Positions 47,239 to 57,218 of a stretch of DNA of 64,000 nucleotides are shown in pieces. Position numbers and translations under genes: made by a program. Positions within the stretch are counted from its first letter, which is position 1; each line of letters starts with the position of its first letter. Source of the stretch: Zea mays (taxonomy: Eukaryota > Streptophyta > Magnoliopsida > Poales > Poaceae); contig NC_050097.1 in NCBI RefSeq assembly GCF_902167145.1, forward strand, positions 47,848,095 to 47,912,094, read 5' to 3'. The notes below the pieces were generated by a model. That model was given only the letters and a program-made list of their open reading frames with translations, was not told where the DNA came from and searched no databases.

Positions 47239-47982
47239 ATTCTCATAACTTTGATTGAAATCTTACACACATTGCTCATTTTATACCTTTGATCATGGCA
47301 CATCTCTTTCATTTGGTACACATGCATATTTCTTATTCTTCTTGTACCAAAGCTCAGACTAATATTCTTCCAAGAGTATTTCTATACTTACTCTTAGATT
47401 GAAAGGGAAATGGAGTTGTAGGCAAAGGCAAGGCTTCCAGTACATCTTCATTAGTACCGTACACCCTTTGCCCTACTCATGTATTTACTTTCATATCTTT
47501 CTTGTTAAAGGCCTCTAAACTTCCTCGTTTTTGGCGTTTAATGCCAAAGGGGGAGAAATTAATAGGTCAAAGCAAAAGGACCGCACCACCACCCTGTTTT
47601 CTAAAACCTTTTTCCAAATTAGAATCATTTGCAAAAACCTTCTTGACAGCTAAGGGAGAACTTTTTCAGGGGGTCTTTTATTTAGTCAAAGGAAAAGGCA
47701 TTTGAAAAAGGGGTAGAATCTTTCAAAACTTATAAATGCCTTTGGAAACTATATTCTTATACTATGGCTAATTGCAAAATAATTTGAAAAGACTCTTCCA
47801 AAAGATTTGCAAAAACAAGCTAAGTGGTGCAAATGTGGTCCAAAATTTTAACTATGTCAAAACATTCACATATATTTAGAACTATGTTCATTGCAAAGGT
47901 AATCTATGCACATATGTCAAAATGCAAATTAGCTACATTTCTATACATTATATTTGCTTTGATTTGTGTTGCCATCAATCAC
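47239..47982 (+). other. 3' non-coding region of element A
   Basis: No ORF is present. A PPT-like copy GCCAAAGGGGGAGAAATT lies at 47543-47560, as in the Opie-like element. A decoy of the LTR start, TTGAAAGGGAAATGGA, lies at 47399-47414. Confidence 0.75.
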
Positions 47983-47997
47983 CAAAAAGGGGGAGAT
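47983..47997 (+). other. Polypurine tract of element A
   Basis: AAAAAGGGGGAGAT precedes the LTR start at 47998, in the same form as in elements B and Opie. Confidence 0.85.
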
Positions 47998-49346
47998 TGA
48001 AAGGGAAATGGCCTTAACCATTTTCCATAATTGATTTTGGTGTTTGACGCCCATCACAAATCTTATGGACTAACTAGTTTGCCTAGTTCATCATTTCTCA
48101 GGTGCATAAGTTCATCTACAACTATTCTAAATCGATTGTTCGGAATTTCGTAGATTATTTCGGACAGGAGAAACTTTTTGGAAATTCACCTGTGCCCGGA
48201 CCGTCCGAGTCCTTGCGACGGACCGTCCGCGACACTAGGGTGAGCCTCAGACAGGAACACTGCAAAAACACACGTTAACTATGGACTGTTCGGAGGAGAA
48301 GCGAGCACCGTTCGAGACCAAACGCGGACCGTCCGGCCTCAGGCGCGGACCGTCCGACCGTTGAAAACCAGAAAAATCCGAAGGTGTCAGGTTCGGTAAA
48401 ATGCATTTTTAGCATCCTCGTGGACCGTCTGGGGTGTAGGGCTGGACCATCCGCGACTGCTTTATCTGACAATCAGACGACACATTAAATGCACTTGCAG
48501 CTGTTGATATAGCCGTTACTGTTGATCATTGCGATTTCAGTCGTTGATGTGTAGGGGCGGACCGTGCGAACCAGGGGCGCGGACCGTCCGCGGTCGACAG
48601 AAAAAGGAGCAACGGCTAGGAAGTGGTTGGTGGTTATAAATACAACCCCAACGACCTCCACTCAATACATCCAAGCACTCCACTCATACATATTCAATAC
48701 AAGAGCTAGCAATCCATTCCAAGACACATCCAAAGCTTACAATCTCTCCAAGTTCCACAATTGAGACAGGTGATCATTAGTGATTAGTGGCTTGAGAGAG
48801 AGAGAGAGAGAGAGTGATTTGTGTTTCATTTGTTGCTCTTGTTGCTTGGTTTTCTTAATCGTGCTTTCTTCATCTCTTTCTAAATTCTCTAGTAACTTGT
48901 AAAGCCAGCAAGAGACACCTAAGTGTGTGGTGATCCTTGCAGGGTCTTTGTGATCCTTGAGATTAAGAAGAAGCACTCAATCGGTCTGAGTGATCGATTA
49001 AGAGAGGGAAAGGGTTGAAAAAGACTCGATCTCCGTGGCCTCCTCAACGGGGAGTAGGTTCATTGGAACTGAACCTTGGGAAACAAATCATCGTGTTCAT
49101 TTGTGTTGGTCATTACTCTATGATTTGATTCTTCCTCTCCCCTCTCTCTAAGTTCTCTTGCTCACAATCTTTTGAGTTAGCTCCCAAAGTTATCCGTGTT
49201 GATTGAGCAACTCATAGCAAGAAGAACTCTCTTCTGCACTCCGTATTCATTATTATTTGTTTGTAATCCTAACCCCGAGTGAAGTTCGTGTGCAAAGTTT
49301 ATAATTTACAGGTTTCGCCTATTCACCCCCCTCTAGGTGACTTTCA
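47998..49346 (+). repeat. 3' LTR of element A (1349 bp, Ji/Opie-type)
   Basis: It starts TGAAAGGGAAATGGCC and ends CCCCCCTCTAGGTGACTTTCA. U3 carries CGGACCGTCCG motifs (about 48190-48600), the counterpart of the CCGGACTGTCCGG motifs of the Opie-like LTR. A TATAAATA box is at 48635-48642 and a (GA)n run at about 48793-48814. The first LTR is outside the window. Confidence 0.88.
48635..48642 (+). promoter_or_regulatory. TATA box in the LTR of element A
   Basis: TATAAATA in GGTGGTTATAAATACAACC. Transcription would begin near 48665 and, being in the 3' LTR, would run outward into D and C. Confidence 0.7.
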
Positions 49347-49705
49347 GCCGTGGCTACTTACAATCTTCTCGACATCACTCCGGTAGAGTAACAATGCACT
49401 CAAGATTTTTCTCTAGCTCTCAACAGCACTTCCCATCTCTCTAAAGGCTTATAACTTCACCTCTACATAAACTAGAGAGATACATAAGAGAGGGAGAGAA
49501 AGAATTGATCACAATGATGTACAGACTTGTTGGCTGCACTTGTGCACTTGTTGGAGGCGCCTAGGGGTTATTTCTATAGTCCCAAGGGGCCTAGGAGTCG
49601 TTGGAGCTTCATTTGGAAGCTCCTAGACTTCCCTGTCTGCGGGTGCACCGGACTGTGTGGTGCGCCACTGGATAGTGCACAGTAACAGATCTGATTGGCA
49701 GTTTC
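49347..49705 (-). repeat. Remnant D: old Opie/Ji-like LTR on the minus strand (left part)
   Basis: On the minus strand the stretch around 49610-49550 reads AACGACTCCTAGGCCCCTTG then GGACTATAGAAATAACCCCT, collinear with the TATA region of the Opie-like LTR at 13085-13125 but diverged. A GGTGCACCGGACTGTGTGG motif lies at 49642-49660. It is cut by element A on the left and element C on the right, so it is older than both. Confidence 0.65.
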
Positions 49706-50319
49706 TGTCGGTGTTTTGGGTCCGACCGCACACCCGGGGTTGCCCCTCAAGGTGTTTTTAGGAGTAGGACGGTGTCGACGACTGTAGCTAAATGGTTTGT
49801 GCCTGATGCACGAGGAACAATGAACAATGTTTACAGGTTCGGGCCGCTTGGAAATGCGTAATACCCTACGTCCTGGTGAGTATGCTTTGCGTATGGAATA
49901 CAATGTTGCTCTCCAAAGCGTAGAGAGTGGAGGTGGATGGTAGAATAGTAATGGGGTTGATTGTTCTGAAGGGGTGCCCCCTAGGCCTTATATATCCGAC
50001 CGTGAGGCAATACATGTGGATATGCACCTGAAAGATAGTGAACCGTTTTTGTCTATCTTCTTATGATTCTGCCGACTTATCCTCGCCTGGTTGCGTCGTT
50101 CAGGGCTCCAGTGCGGGAAAGTTGGATCTTCTGTTGCGGTTGCTTGCTCGACGCTGTGGGGCCGTCCGGGTTTGCGCCCACCCGGCCTTGTGTCGATATG
50201 CTTTACTAGCCGTTTCTCCCAGGCCCATGAAGGAGTGGCCTCACGATTTATTAGGCCCTTGGGCCTTTCGTGAGGTCTTTTATCCTTCCAGTGGACCCGG
50301 GGGATATCTATCCCCCACA
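49706..50319 (-). repeat. 3' LTR of element C (614 bp)
   Basis: In plus-strand sense it begins TGTCGGTGTTTTGGG and ends ..ATATCTATCCCCCACA. It is next to the polypurine tract on its right. Confidence 0.93.
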
Positions 50320-50333
50320 AGCCCCTGATCTTC
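50320..50333 (-). other. Polypurine tract of element C
   Basis: The minus strand reads AAGATCAGGGGCT directly before the 3' LTR. Confidence 0.7.
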
Positions 50334-50439
50334 GGGCTGATTTTAAGATAATCAGCCCAAAGATCCTAGGTCCAGCTTGCGGGTAATTTGGAGAAAAACG
50401 ATTTCTTACTGTCTCCTTCTGCTTTGATCACTTGTAAAC

Positions 50440-50800
50440 TGGAGCTTTGTTTCATGCTTGTGCCTTAGAGGTCGGCATTTCATATTGTAGGACCCTGAAC
50501 TTCATTGGGTGCACCGGAGGTGCACCCAATGGGTGTAGCCCCCGAGCTTCGAGTAGATTTTGGAAAATAATCTGCTCGAAGGTCTTCAACAGAAATTATT
50601 TTTATTTTACTCTTGTACTTTGGTTGAGGGCCAGCCTTGTCTTTAATCTTGTCTTATGCCTTAGAAGTCGGCACTATCTTGGCTTGAAATGGTAATTCAT
50701 GGAGTGCACCGAAGGTGCACCCAATGGGTGTAGCCCCCGAGCTTTGAGTGGATTTTTTAAAATAATCCTCTCGAAGGTCTTCATTTCGTGTCCTTCTGCT
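50440..50800. repeat. Two-copy ~194-bp repeat with a perfect 13-bp hairpin
   Basis: Blocks at about 50458-50590 and 50652-50785 share TGCCTTAGA.GTCGGCA, GGTGCACCCAATGGGTGTAG and CTCGAAGGTCTTCA. In the first copy CATTGGGTGCACC (50503-50515) and GGTGCACCCAATG (50519-50531) form a perfect inverted repeat around GGA. In the second copy the left arm has changed. A third partial unit follows near 50830-50880. No gene is visible in 50334-51479. Confidence 0.75.
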
Positions 50801-51392
50801 GAGAATAATCCTTTCTTTTTTCTGAATGCTTTAGAGGTCAGCATTATGTCATCAATATTATGCTTTAGAGGTCAGCATGTATTTTGTCTTTTGTAGCCGA
50901 GTTCGTGATCCGCCCATATCTTGCTAGGTGGTGTAATTTATTTGCCCTGCGACGGATTGGACATTTGATGGACGTTCCCTGGCTAGTCTTCACGTCGCTT
51001 CTGTCGGTCAGATTTTGTACTTCACTGGCTATATTTGGCTTTCCTTTGATCCTTACTGATATCTCATTTTTGTCTTGAGGTATTCATTGCATGCCCTGCA
51101 CGGATGTGACGGTTTTGAAAAATATACTGATAATTCCTGGGCGTCCCCCCCAATGGGTGTGGGTAAGGGATGGCTTGGTACGCTGAGTGTTTTTGCCGTC
51201 TGCTTCTGAGTAGTAATGTGATGTGACGGCGGGTGTAATCATATCCCCTGCGCGGTTGACTGGAGTCCCAATGGGTGTTGCTTTGCGTGAAACGGCGTCA
51301 GCCGCGTGTCTTCAGACGGGTTGAAGTGTGTATTCAATGCTTCGCGACTGTTCAGTCACCGTGGTTGGAGGTGAGCGGTTGCCTTCTTCTTC

Positions 51393-51400
51393 TATAAATA
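51393..51400 (+). promoter_or_regulatory. TATA box upstream of the small antisense ORF in element C
   Basis: TATAAATA within CTTCTATAAATAATGCC, 80 bp before the ATG at 51480. The spacing fits a short pyrimidine-rich 5' leader. Confidence 0.55.
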
Positions 51401-51479
51401 ATGCCTTTGCCTCTCCGGCTTTTTCATATCTCTTGCTGTTCTCTGCTGCTTGCTTTCTTCTCCTCCTTTCATTTCCACC

Positions 51480-51929
51480 ATGGGCAAGAACAACAAACGC
51501 AAGCGTGAGCTGACTCCTCCATCGGAGGACTACGGTGATTCGGAGTACTCAGAGGAGGAGTTCTCTGAGTCCGAGGGGTCTCCGGCTCCCATCCCTCTGC
51601 GTGAGTCGTCTGACGATTCAGACGACTCCTAGGGGCTTGCAGCGGAGGTCTGGACTTACATCCGGGCCGTCGAGCGCTCCGGGCTCGAGGGCTCGGATGA
51701 GTCGGAGTACTCCTCGGACGAGGAGGACTCGTCCGAGGGCGGTGGCGGCGATGGCGACGACGACGATGACGACGACGGAGGCGGTGGCGGCAATGACGGT
51801 GACGGCGGTGATGACGGTGACGGCGGCGGCAGGGGCGGCAGCGGTGGCAGCAAGGATGGCGACGGCGGCTGCAGCAGGGGCAGCAACAGGGGCGGCAACG
51901 GCAGAGGCAGCAACAGGGCCAGTGGCTAG
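51480..51929 (+). pseudogene. Small acidic Asp/Gly-rich protein, antisense to element C, one nonsense codon
   Basis: The frame runs 149 codons from MGKNNKRKRELTPPSEDY to the TAG at 51927. It is broken only by an in-frame TAG at 51630-51632. The N-terminus is basic and could be a nuclear signal (KKRKR-like: NNKRKRE). Then follow acidic Ser/Glu segments, a WTYIRAVERSGL stretch, and a long Gly/Asp run turning to Gly/Ser/Arg. It has its own TATA box. I do not recognise a domain. Grande-type elements are reported to carry extra genes in this region, so it may be an accessory gene of the family. It was intact until recently, since the frame is otherwise clean. Confidence 0.55.
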
Positions 51930-52219
51930 ATGCCACTGGTCCTTAGATGTTAGTATAGTATAGTAAAATAATGTAGTAGTATTTAGTAGTGTAGAGTAGT
52001 ATAGTGTAGCATAGTAGTAGTAGTAGTAGGGAAGTATCAACTCATAATGAGTTGATTTGTAAGTACACCAACTTCCCTTAATGAAGAATGGTTTCGTTTC
52101 CTCTGTGCCGATTATCTTGCTGTTGTGTTTGTGGCATAACTTAGAGTTTTTGAATTATTCCTCCGCCCGCCTTATTTATGAAGTTGACTCCTTTGGGATA
52201 GTAATTAAATAACTCGGGC
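51930..52219 (+). other. Intergenic stretch after the small antisense ORF
   Basis: A TAG/TAGTA-rich low-complexity run lies at about 51950-52030, then AT-rich unique sequence. It could be a 3' untranslated region of the acidic ORF. Nothing else is seen. Confidence 0.5.
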
Positions 52220-52895
52220 ATCACATCGACGCTTTTAGGGGTGATGGCCGAGCTATTATTGTCAACATTTGCGCTTTTGAGATAGCGTCCGAGTGGTGAC
52301 GAAGCCATGTCAGTGTCGGAATGACTGATGACCGCGCTGGCGCTTTTAGAGGTAAAGAGCCGAGTGACTTATGACGTCGTCGGCGTCTTAGAGGCAACCG
52401 CCGAGCGACTGAAAACGACATCGGCGTTTTAGAGGTAACTGCCGAGTGACTCGACGACATCGGCTTTTTAGAGGCAACTGCCGAGTGTCTTATGACGTCG
52501 TCGGCGTCTTAGAGGTAACCGCCGAGCGACTGAAAACGACATCGGCGTTTTAGAGGTAACTGCCGAGTGACTGAAAACGACATCGGCGTTTTAGAGGTGA
52601 CTGCCGAGTGACTGAAAACGACATCGGCATTTTAGAGGTGACTGCTGAGTGACTTGATGACATCGGCGTTTTAGAGGTAACTGCCGAGTGACTTGATGAC
52701 ATCGGCGTTTTAGAGGTAACTGCCGAGTGACTCGATGACATCGGCGTTTTAGAGGTAACTGCCGAGTGAGAACGGGCTGCGCCGACTATGTTGAGGGTAA
52801 TAGCCGAGTGATGATGTGGCACACCGGTGTTTTGGAAGTGACCGCCGGGTGACAACGTGGCACGCTGGTGTTTTGGAAGTAACTGCCGGGTGCTA
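52220..52895. repeat. ~41-bp tandem repeat array in element C
   Basis: Units of the form GACATCGGCGTTTTAGAGGT then AACTGCCGAGTGACTGAAAAC repeat about 13-15 times, with variants (GTCGTCGGCGTCTTAGAGG, and GGTGTTTTGGAAGTAACTGCCGGG at the right end). The array ends just upstream of the antisense gene at 53049 and could belong to its promoter or leader. Long frames across the array (for example minus-strand 52550-53110) are periodic artefacts. Confidence 0.85.
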
Positions 52896-53048
52896 ACTGG
52901 GCGCTTTTGGAAACGACATCTGACTCGGGAATATCCCATAAGTACTGCGCTTTTAGCCGCCTCTGCTTTCCGTGCCCTAGTTCTTGCTTTCCTGCCTCCA
53001 AATCCTCTCTGCAATTCGGCTCCTGCTCTGTTCGCCAGTAGAGTTGAG

Positions 53049-56000
53049 ATGGCGCCCAAGAGGAAGGCCTCGAGTTCATCCGCTGCGGTGATTCCCCCAA
53101 TCGACCCCAACAGTCAGTTGTCTTTTGCAGGTAACCACATGTCTGTTGTCTCCGAGCCCGACCTTCTCCACCTCATGTCCATCGGGGTCCTTCCCCCGAG
53201 GGAGCTCTGTTCTTGGCGGATTTGTCATGGGGTCACTGTCCCAACAGAGGATACCCATGAGTCCGTAATTTACGTTCCTTTTCTTCTCCGCGGTCTCGGT
53301 CTTCCCATTTCTCCCTTTTTCCGCGGCCTCCTTGATTTCTATCGTCTTAACCTGACCCATCTGAATCCCAATTCCATTCTGCAAATTTCCATTTACATTC
53401 ATTTGTGCGAAGCTTTTCTTGGCGTGCTGCCACATTTTGGGTTGTGGAAGTACTTGTATCACTGTCGCCCTGGGATGGCCGGGGGGCAGCATCAGCTGGT
53501 TGGGGGTGCTAGTTTGGAGATGCGCCGTGGGAGGAAGATTGAGTATCTTGAAATCCCTCTCAAAGACAGTATCAAGGGATGATGCTTGGAATGGTTTATT
53601 GTTGAGAACCATGGAAATTCTCTCCCCCCACGGCCGGGAAGACAGCCAGATGTTCTCACTCCGAGTTGGACCGAGTTCCCCACGGATCAGGAGGTAACTG
53701 AGACGGGGGCTTTGCTAGCTGAAGTTGGACTGCTAAAAGAGAGGGGTCTAACTGCTGAGGCTGTGGTTGCTGATTTTGTTTTCAAGAATATTCAGCCGTT
53801 GAAAGACAGGGCATACCCGGCTTATCTCTACCGAGGCCTAGCTGACTCAACTCGGGTTACCAACAGAAGAATTCCCTCTGTAGACTTGGTGAACCGACTT
53901 GAGATGATTCTTAGAGGCAAGGTGTCAAATGTTGGTGCTCCAGTGGCATACTCGGCCTGGAACATGCCTCCTTCCAAAGCTTTCACTCATTTTGTTTCGA
54001 ATCCACCTGTAGCTGATGGCAGTTTGGGCCTTAGAGTGCGACCCTCTGCTGAAGAAGTTAACGCCTTGGTTGCCTCGCTCGGGGAAATTCCTGATGATGA
54101 ACGGCAGGTCCACTTTGAGGTGCCCCTGGATCCTAGTGACGCAGAGATAGGTGCTATGCTTGATTTGCTGGCTGAGGACTCTTCTGATGCTGCTCCTGCT
54201 GGGACATTCGTGGTGGCGCCTCTTCCAGAGGCTGGTACAACCTTGGATATTCAGAAGCCTGTCAGCGTTCGCCCAAGACGCCCTTCCCGAGCCAATCAAC
54301 TTGATCCTCCTGCTGACGAGCAGAAAAGGAAAAAGAGACATCTCCGGCGAGTATCTAGTTTGGATCGGGATGCTGGTCCTTCGGCTCCTGCTGCTGAGGA
54401 AGTTCCTGTGCCTGAGCTTACTGATGCTGACCTTAATGGGGGTGCTCCACTTGCTGCTGACCCTAATGGTGGTGCTCCACCTGCTGCTGACCCCAATGGG
54501 GGTGCTCCACCTGCTGCTGACCCCAATGGGGGTGTTATCTGTGTTGCTGATGAAGACGACGGGGAGGAAGAGGATGAGGTCCCTCTGACTCGGAAGAACA
54601 GTTGACAGTACGTCGCTAGTGGTGAAAGTAGTGGAGTTCCTTCTCCTGCTCTGTCTGCCCTCATTGGTCTACAAGAGTTGTCCCTGGCCAACTTTGATCA
54701 GACTCTTGAAGATATGGTTCCAGAAGATCTGTTATCAGAGCCAGCGGATGATGGTGTGATGGAGGTTCGTGCTGATGTGCTCGATGCTGGGTTGAGGTCA
54801 TCCCGCGCCTCATCGACCTTAGAGCGCGGTCTTGAGGGTCAGGAGACTGACTTGGATCATCTTAGTCCTATGGAAGTAACTGAGGGGCCTTCAGCCTTAG
54901 AGGTGGCTACTGCAGAGAACTTGGCCCTCAAGGATAGTGTTGACACTTGCCCAGCCCCCGAGGGTGTTGCCGAGGGTGACTCGGCTCGGGTGGGAAGCGC
55001 AAGCCACTGCCCAGCCCCCGAGGGTACTGCCGGAGATGATCCGGCTCAAGTGGGCAGCGCAGACTATGACCCAGCCCCCGAGGGTGTCCGAGCGGGGTCT
55101 CCCTCTTGTACTTCCATGGACGTTCATGCGGGATCGTCTCCGCACTCCGGCTACATGGTGGTAGCCCAAGCCTTGGACCAGGGAGTCGCTTTAGAGGGCA
55201 GCGTTCCCGCTGACCAAGTTTTGGGCTCTGTTGATGGCACTGAGTTGGTTCCTACTGGTTCGTTGCAAGCTGCTTCGGGTGGCGACCTTACGCCCGGTCA
55301 TCAATTGATTTCTCACGATTTGGGAGTCCCTTCGTTCTTCTCCAATCTCCAGGTACTGTGATATATTTTAGCTTGACTTTTTACACCGCCTGTACTGCTG
55401 TTATTACACTTGTTTGTTCTCCTTATCAGGCATTGGTGGACGGGATGGCTAGCCAGCTGAGGTTGCAGGGTGCTTCTGTTCTAGAAGGAGCTTTGTCTTT
55501 TGCACGTTGGAATCCGGTGTTACTTCAACATCGTGTCTCTGACTTGGAGGCAACCAGTGCTGGTTAGTGCTTTTTTGCTTTTCTTTGTCTTCATTATTGA
55601 ATTGCCTTACATTCTGACCCCTTTTGTTTGATTGTCTCCTGCTAGATATGACTCGGCAGATTTCCACTCTTGAAGAAAAACATTCTCGAGATCAGGCTGA
55701 ACTTGTCCGGCGGTGCTCTGATTTGGAAGAAAAGTATTCTCAAAGCCAGATTGAACTATCCCAGGTCTCTGCTGCCCTAGATGACGCCAATGCACTGAGC
55801 TCTTCCCTTCGCGCTCAGCTTGATTCTGAAAAGGTGTCTTATGAAACTGTGCCTTGCCTTACTGTGTTCCTATTGCTTGCTTGATGTTTGAAGGAATTGA
55901 TTCTTGTTTGCAGGAAGAAAAACATGTCCTTGCTGCTTCTCGCGACAATCTCGACAGACTGTATCGCGACTCTAGCAACTCGTTGACCATACTGGAGAGG

Positions 56001-56375
56001 AGTCATCGCTTCACCATGGAGGAGTTAGACAATCATCGCTGTAAACTGCAAGAATCCATGGATGATGTAATCTGTCTCAGGCAGTTGATATCAGCGAAGG
56101 ATGCTACTATCAAAGAACTTCGTGCGTCCAAGAAATCCATCGCCCAGGAGCTAGAAACCGCTCAATTGGCTGCCAAGGTTGCTGAAGAAACTTCCATTAC
56201 TCTGAGAGCCCAGCGCGACAGAGCCATGGATAAGGCCATTCGGGCGGGGCGAATCTTGATGAGGAGACCTGGCGTGGTTGTTCCTGAAGATATAAGGGCT
56301 GACGTGAATGCCGCTCCTGATTCCTCAAGTCGCCCTTCCTCGTCGATTGCTCCTGAGAAAGATATCGCGAAATAG
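53049..56375 (+). pseudogene. Four-exon antisense gene in element C, Transposase_28-like, two nonsense codons
   Basis: Exons 53049-55352, 55430-55562, 55646-55833 and 55914-56375 have GT..AG borders and matching phases (0, 1, 0). Together they give 1,029 codons from MAPKRKASSSSAAVIPPI to a TAG at 56373. Residues ~25-200 (PFLLRGLGLPISPFFRGLLD then FYRLNLTHLNPNSILQI and HFGLWKYLY) resemble the plant 'putative gypsy type transposon' domain (Pfam Transposase_28), found in extra ORFs of Tat/Ogre-type elements. A middle region has NGGAPPAADP repeats and AAPEGV-type repeats. Exons 3-4 encode a coiled coil. The frame is interrupted at 53580-53582 (TGA) and 54603-54605 (TGA) but never shifted. The function of this class is unknown. 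Confidence 0.75.
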
Positions 56376-56569
56376 AGAAATATTTTGCGTGCTTTGAGCG
56401 CGCGGTTAGCATGGTCAGACATTTGTTAGAGGACACCAGTTTAGCATTTGAATGATATTGTTATTCTCCTATTGTTTCAGAATTCAATCAGTACGTAAAT
56501 TTGCCGTAGTAAAATGATGTGTGATGGTTTTGAAACTTGTTTGCGGGATATAGAAGTCATCCCTATATG

Positions 56570-57112
56570 AGTAATCGTAAGCGCGTCAGATCGCCTTAAG
56601 TTGTTGCTGACTTGCATCGATCGCTTTTGCTAGCAGGGCGTAGTGGTTACCCCAAGTTAAGTAAGCGTGAGCATGTTGCACCGCCTTAAGTCGTTGCCGA
56701 CTTAAGCCGATTGCTCCGTTAGCAGGGCATAGTGGTCACCCCGAGTTAAGTAAGCGTGAACATGTTGCACCGCCTTAAGTCGTTGCTGACTTAAGCCGAT
56801 TGCTCCGTTAGCAGGGCATAGTGGTCACCCCGAGTTAAGTAAGCGTGAGCATGTTGCACCGCCTTAAGTCGTTGCCGACTTAAGCCGATTGCTCCGTTAG
56901 CAGGGCATAGTGGTCACCCCGAGTTAAGTAAGCATGAGCATGTTGCACCGCCTTAAGTCGTTGCCGACTTAAGCCGATTGCTCCGTTAGCAGGGCATAGT
57001 GGTCACCCCAAGTTAAGTAAGCGTGAGCATGTTGCACCGCCTTAAGTCGTTGCCGACTTAAGCCGATTGCTCCGTTAGAAGGGCATAGTGGTCACCCCGA
57101 GTTAAGTAAGAA
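56570..57112. repeat. 89-bp tandem repeat array in element C
   Basis: Units start AAGTAAGCGTGAGCATGTTG at 56659, 56748, 56837, 56926 and 57015, an exact 89-bp period, with a diverged unit before (about 56570) and a partial one after (57104). Each unit contains the inverted repeat CTTAAGTCG..CGACTTAAG. The array lies between the stop of the antisense gene and the end of pol, where transcripts from both strands converge. Confidence 0.92.
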
Positions 57113-57218
57113 TGCAAGTCGACCATGAACAAACTGAGTATTCTTGAAGCCTTTTTTATTGATGACATATTCCCACTTTACAGAGTACATTATTGTCCCG
57201 ATAGCTTTTGAAATACAG

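Larger units (their letters stand above)
11531..49346 (+). mobile_element. Element A: old plus-strand Sirevirus, 3' portion only, split by nested insertions
   Basis: The own sequence of element A in this window is 11531-11703, 47035-47997 and the 3' LTR 47998-49346. The pol frame ends at ..CAIR at 11703 and resumes with [17 protein letters not shown] at 47040, across a 5-bp duplication (CCGCA) left by the solo LTR insertion. Its 5' half lies left of the window beyond element B, which also landed in its RNase H region. A frameshift near 47130 shows it is inactive. The LTR resembles Ji/Opie-type Sirevirus LTRs. Confidence 0.85.

Noticed and set aside
51469..51936. 155-aa Arg/Cys/His-rich minus-strand frame
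   Set aside because: It is the reverse reading of the Gly/Asp codon run of the acidic ORF at 51480-51929.
52550..53110. 186-aa minus-strand frame with repeated SSHSAVTSKTPM
   Set aside because: Periodic translation of the ~41-bp tandem array; the unit happens to stay open.
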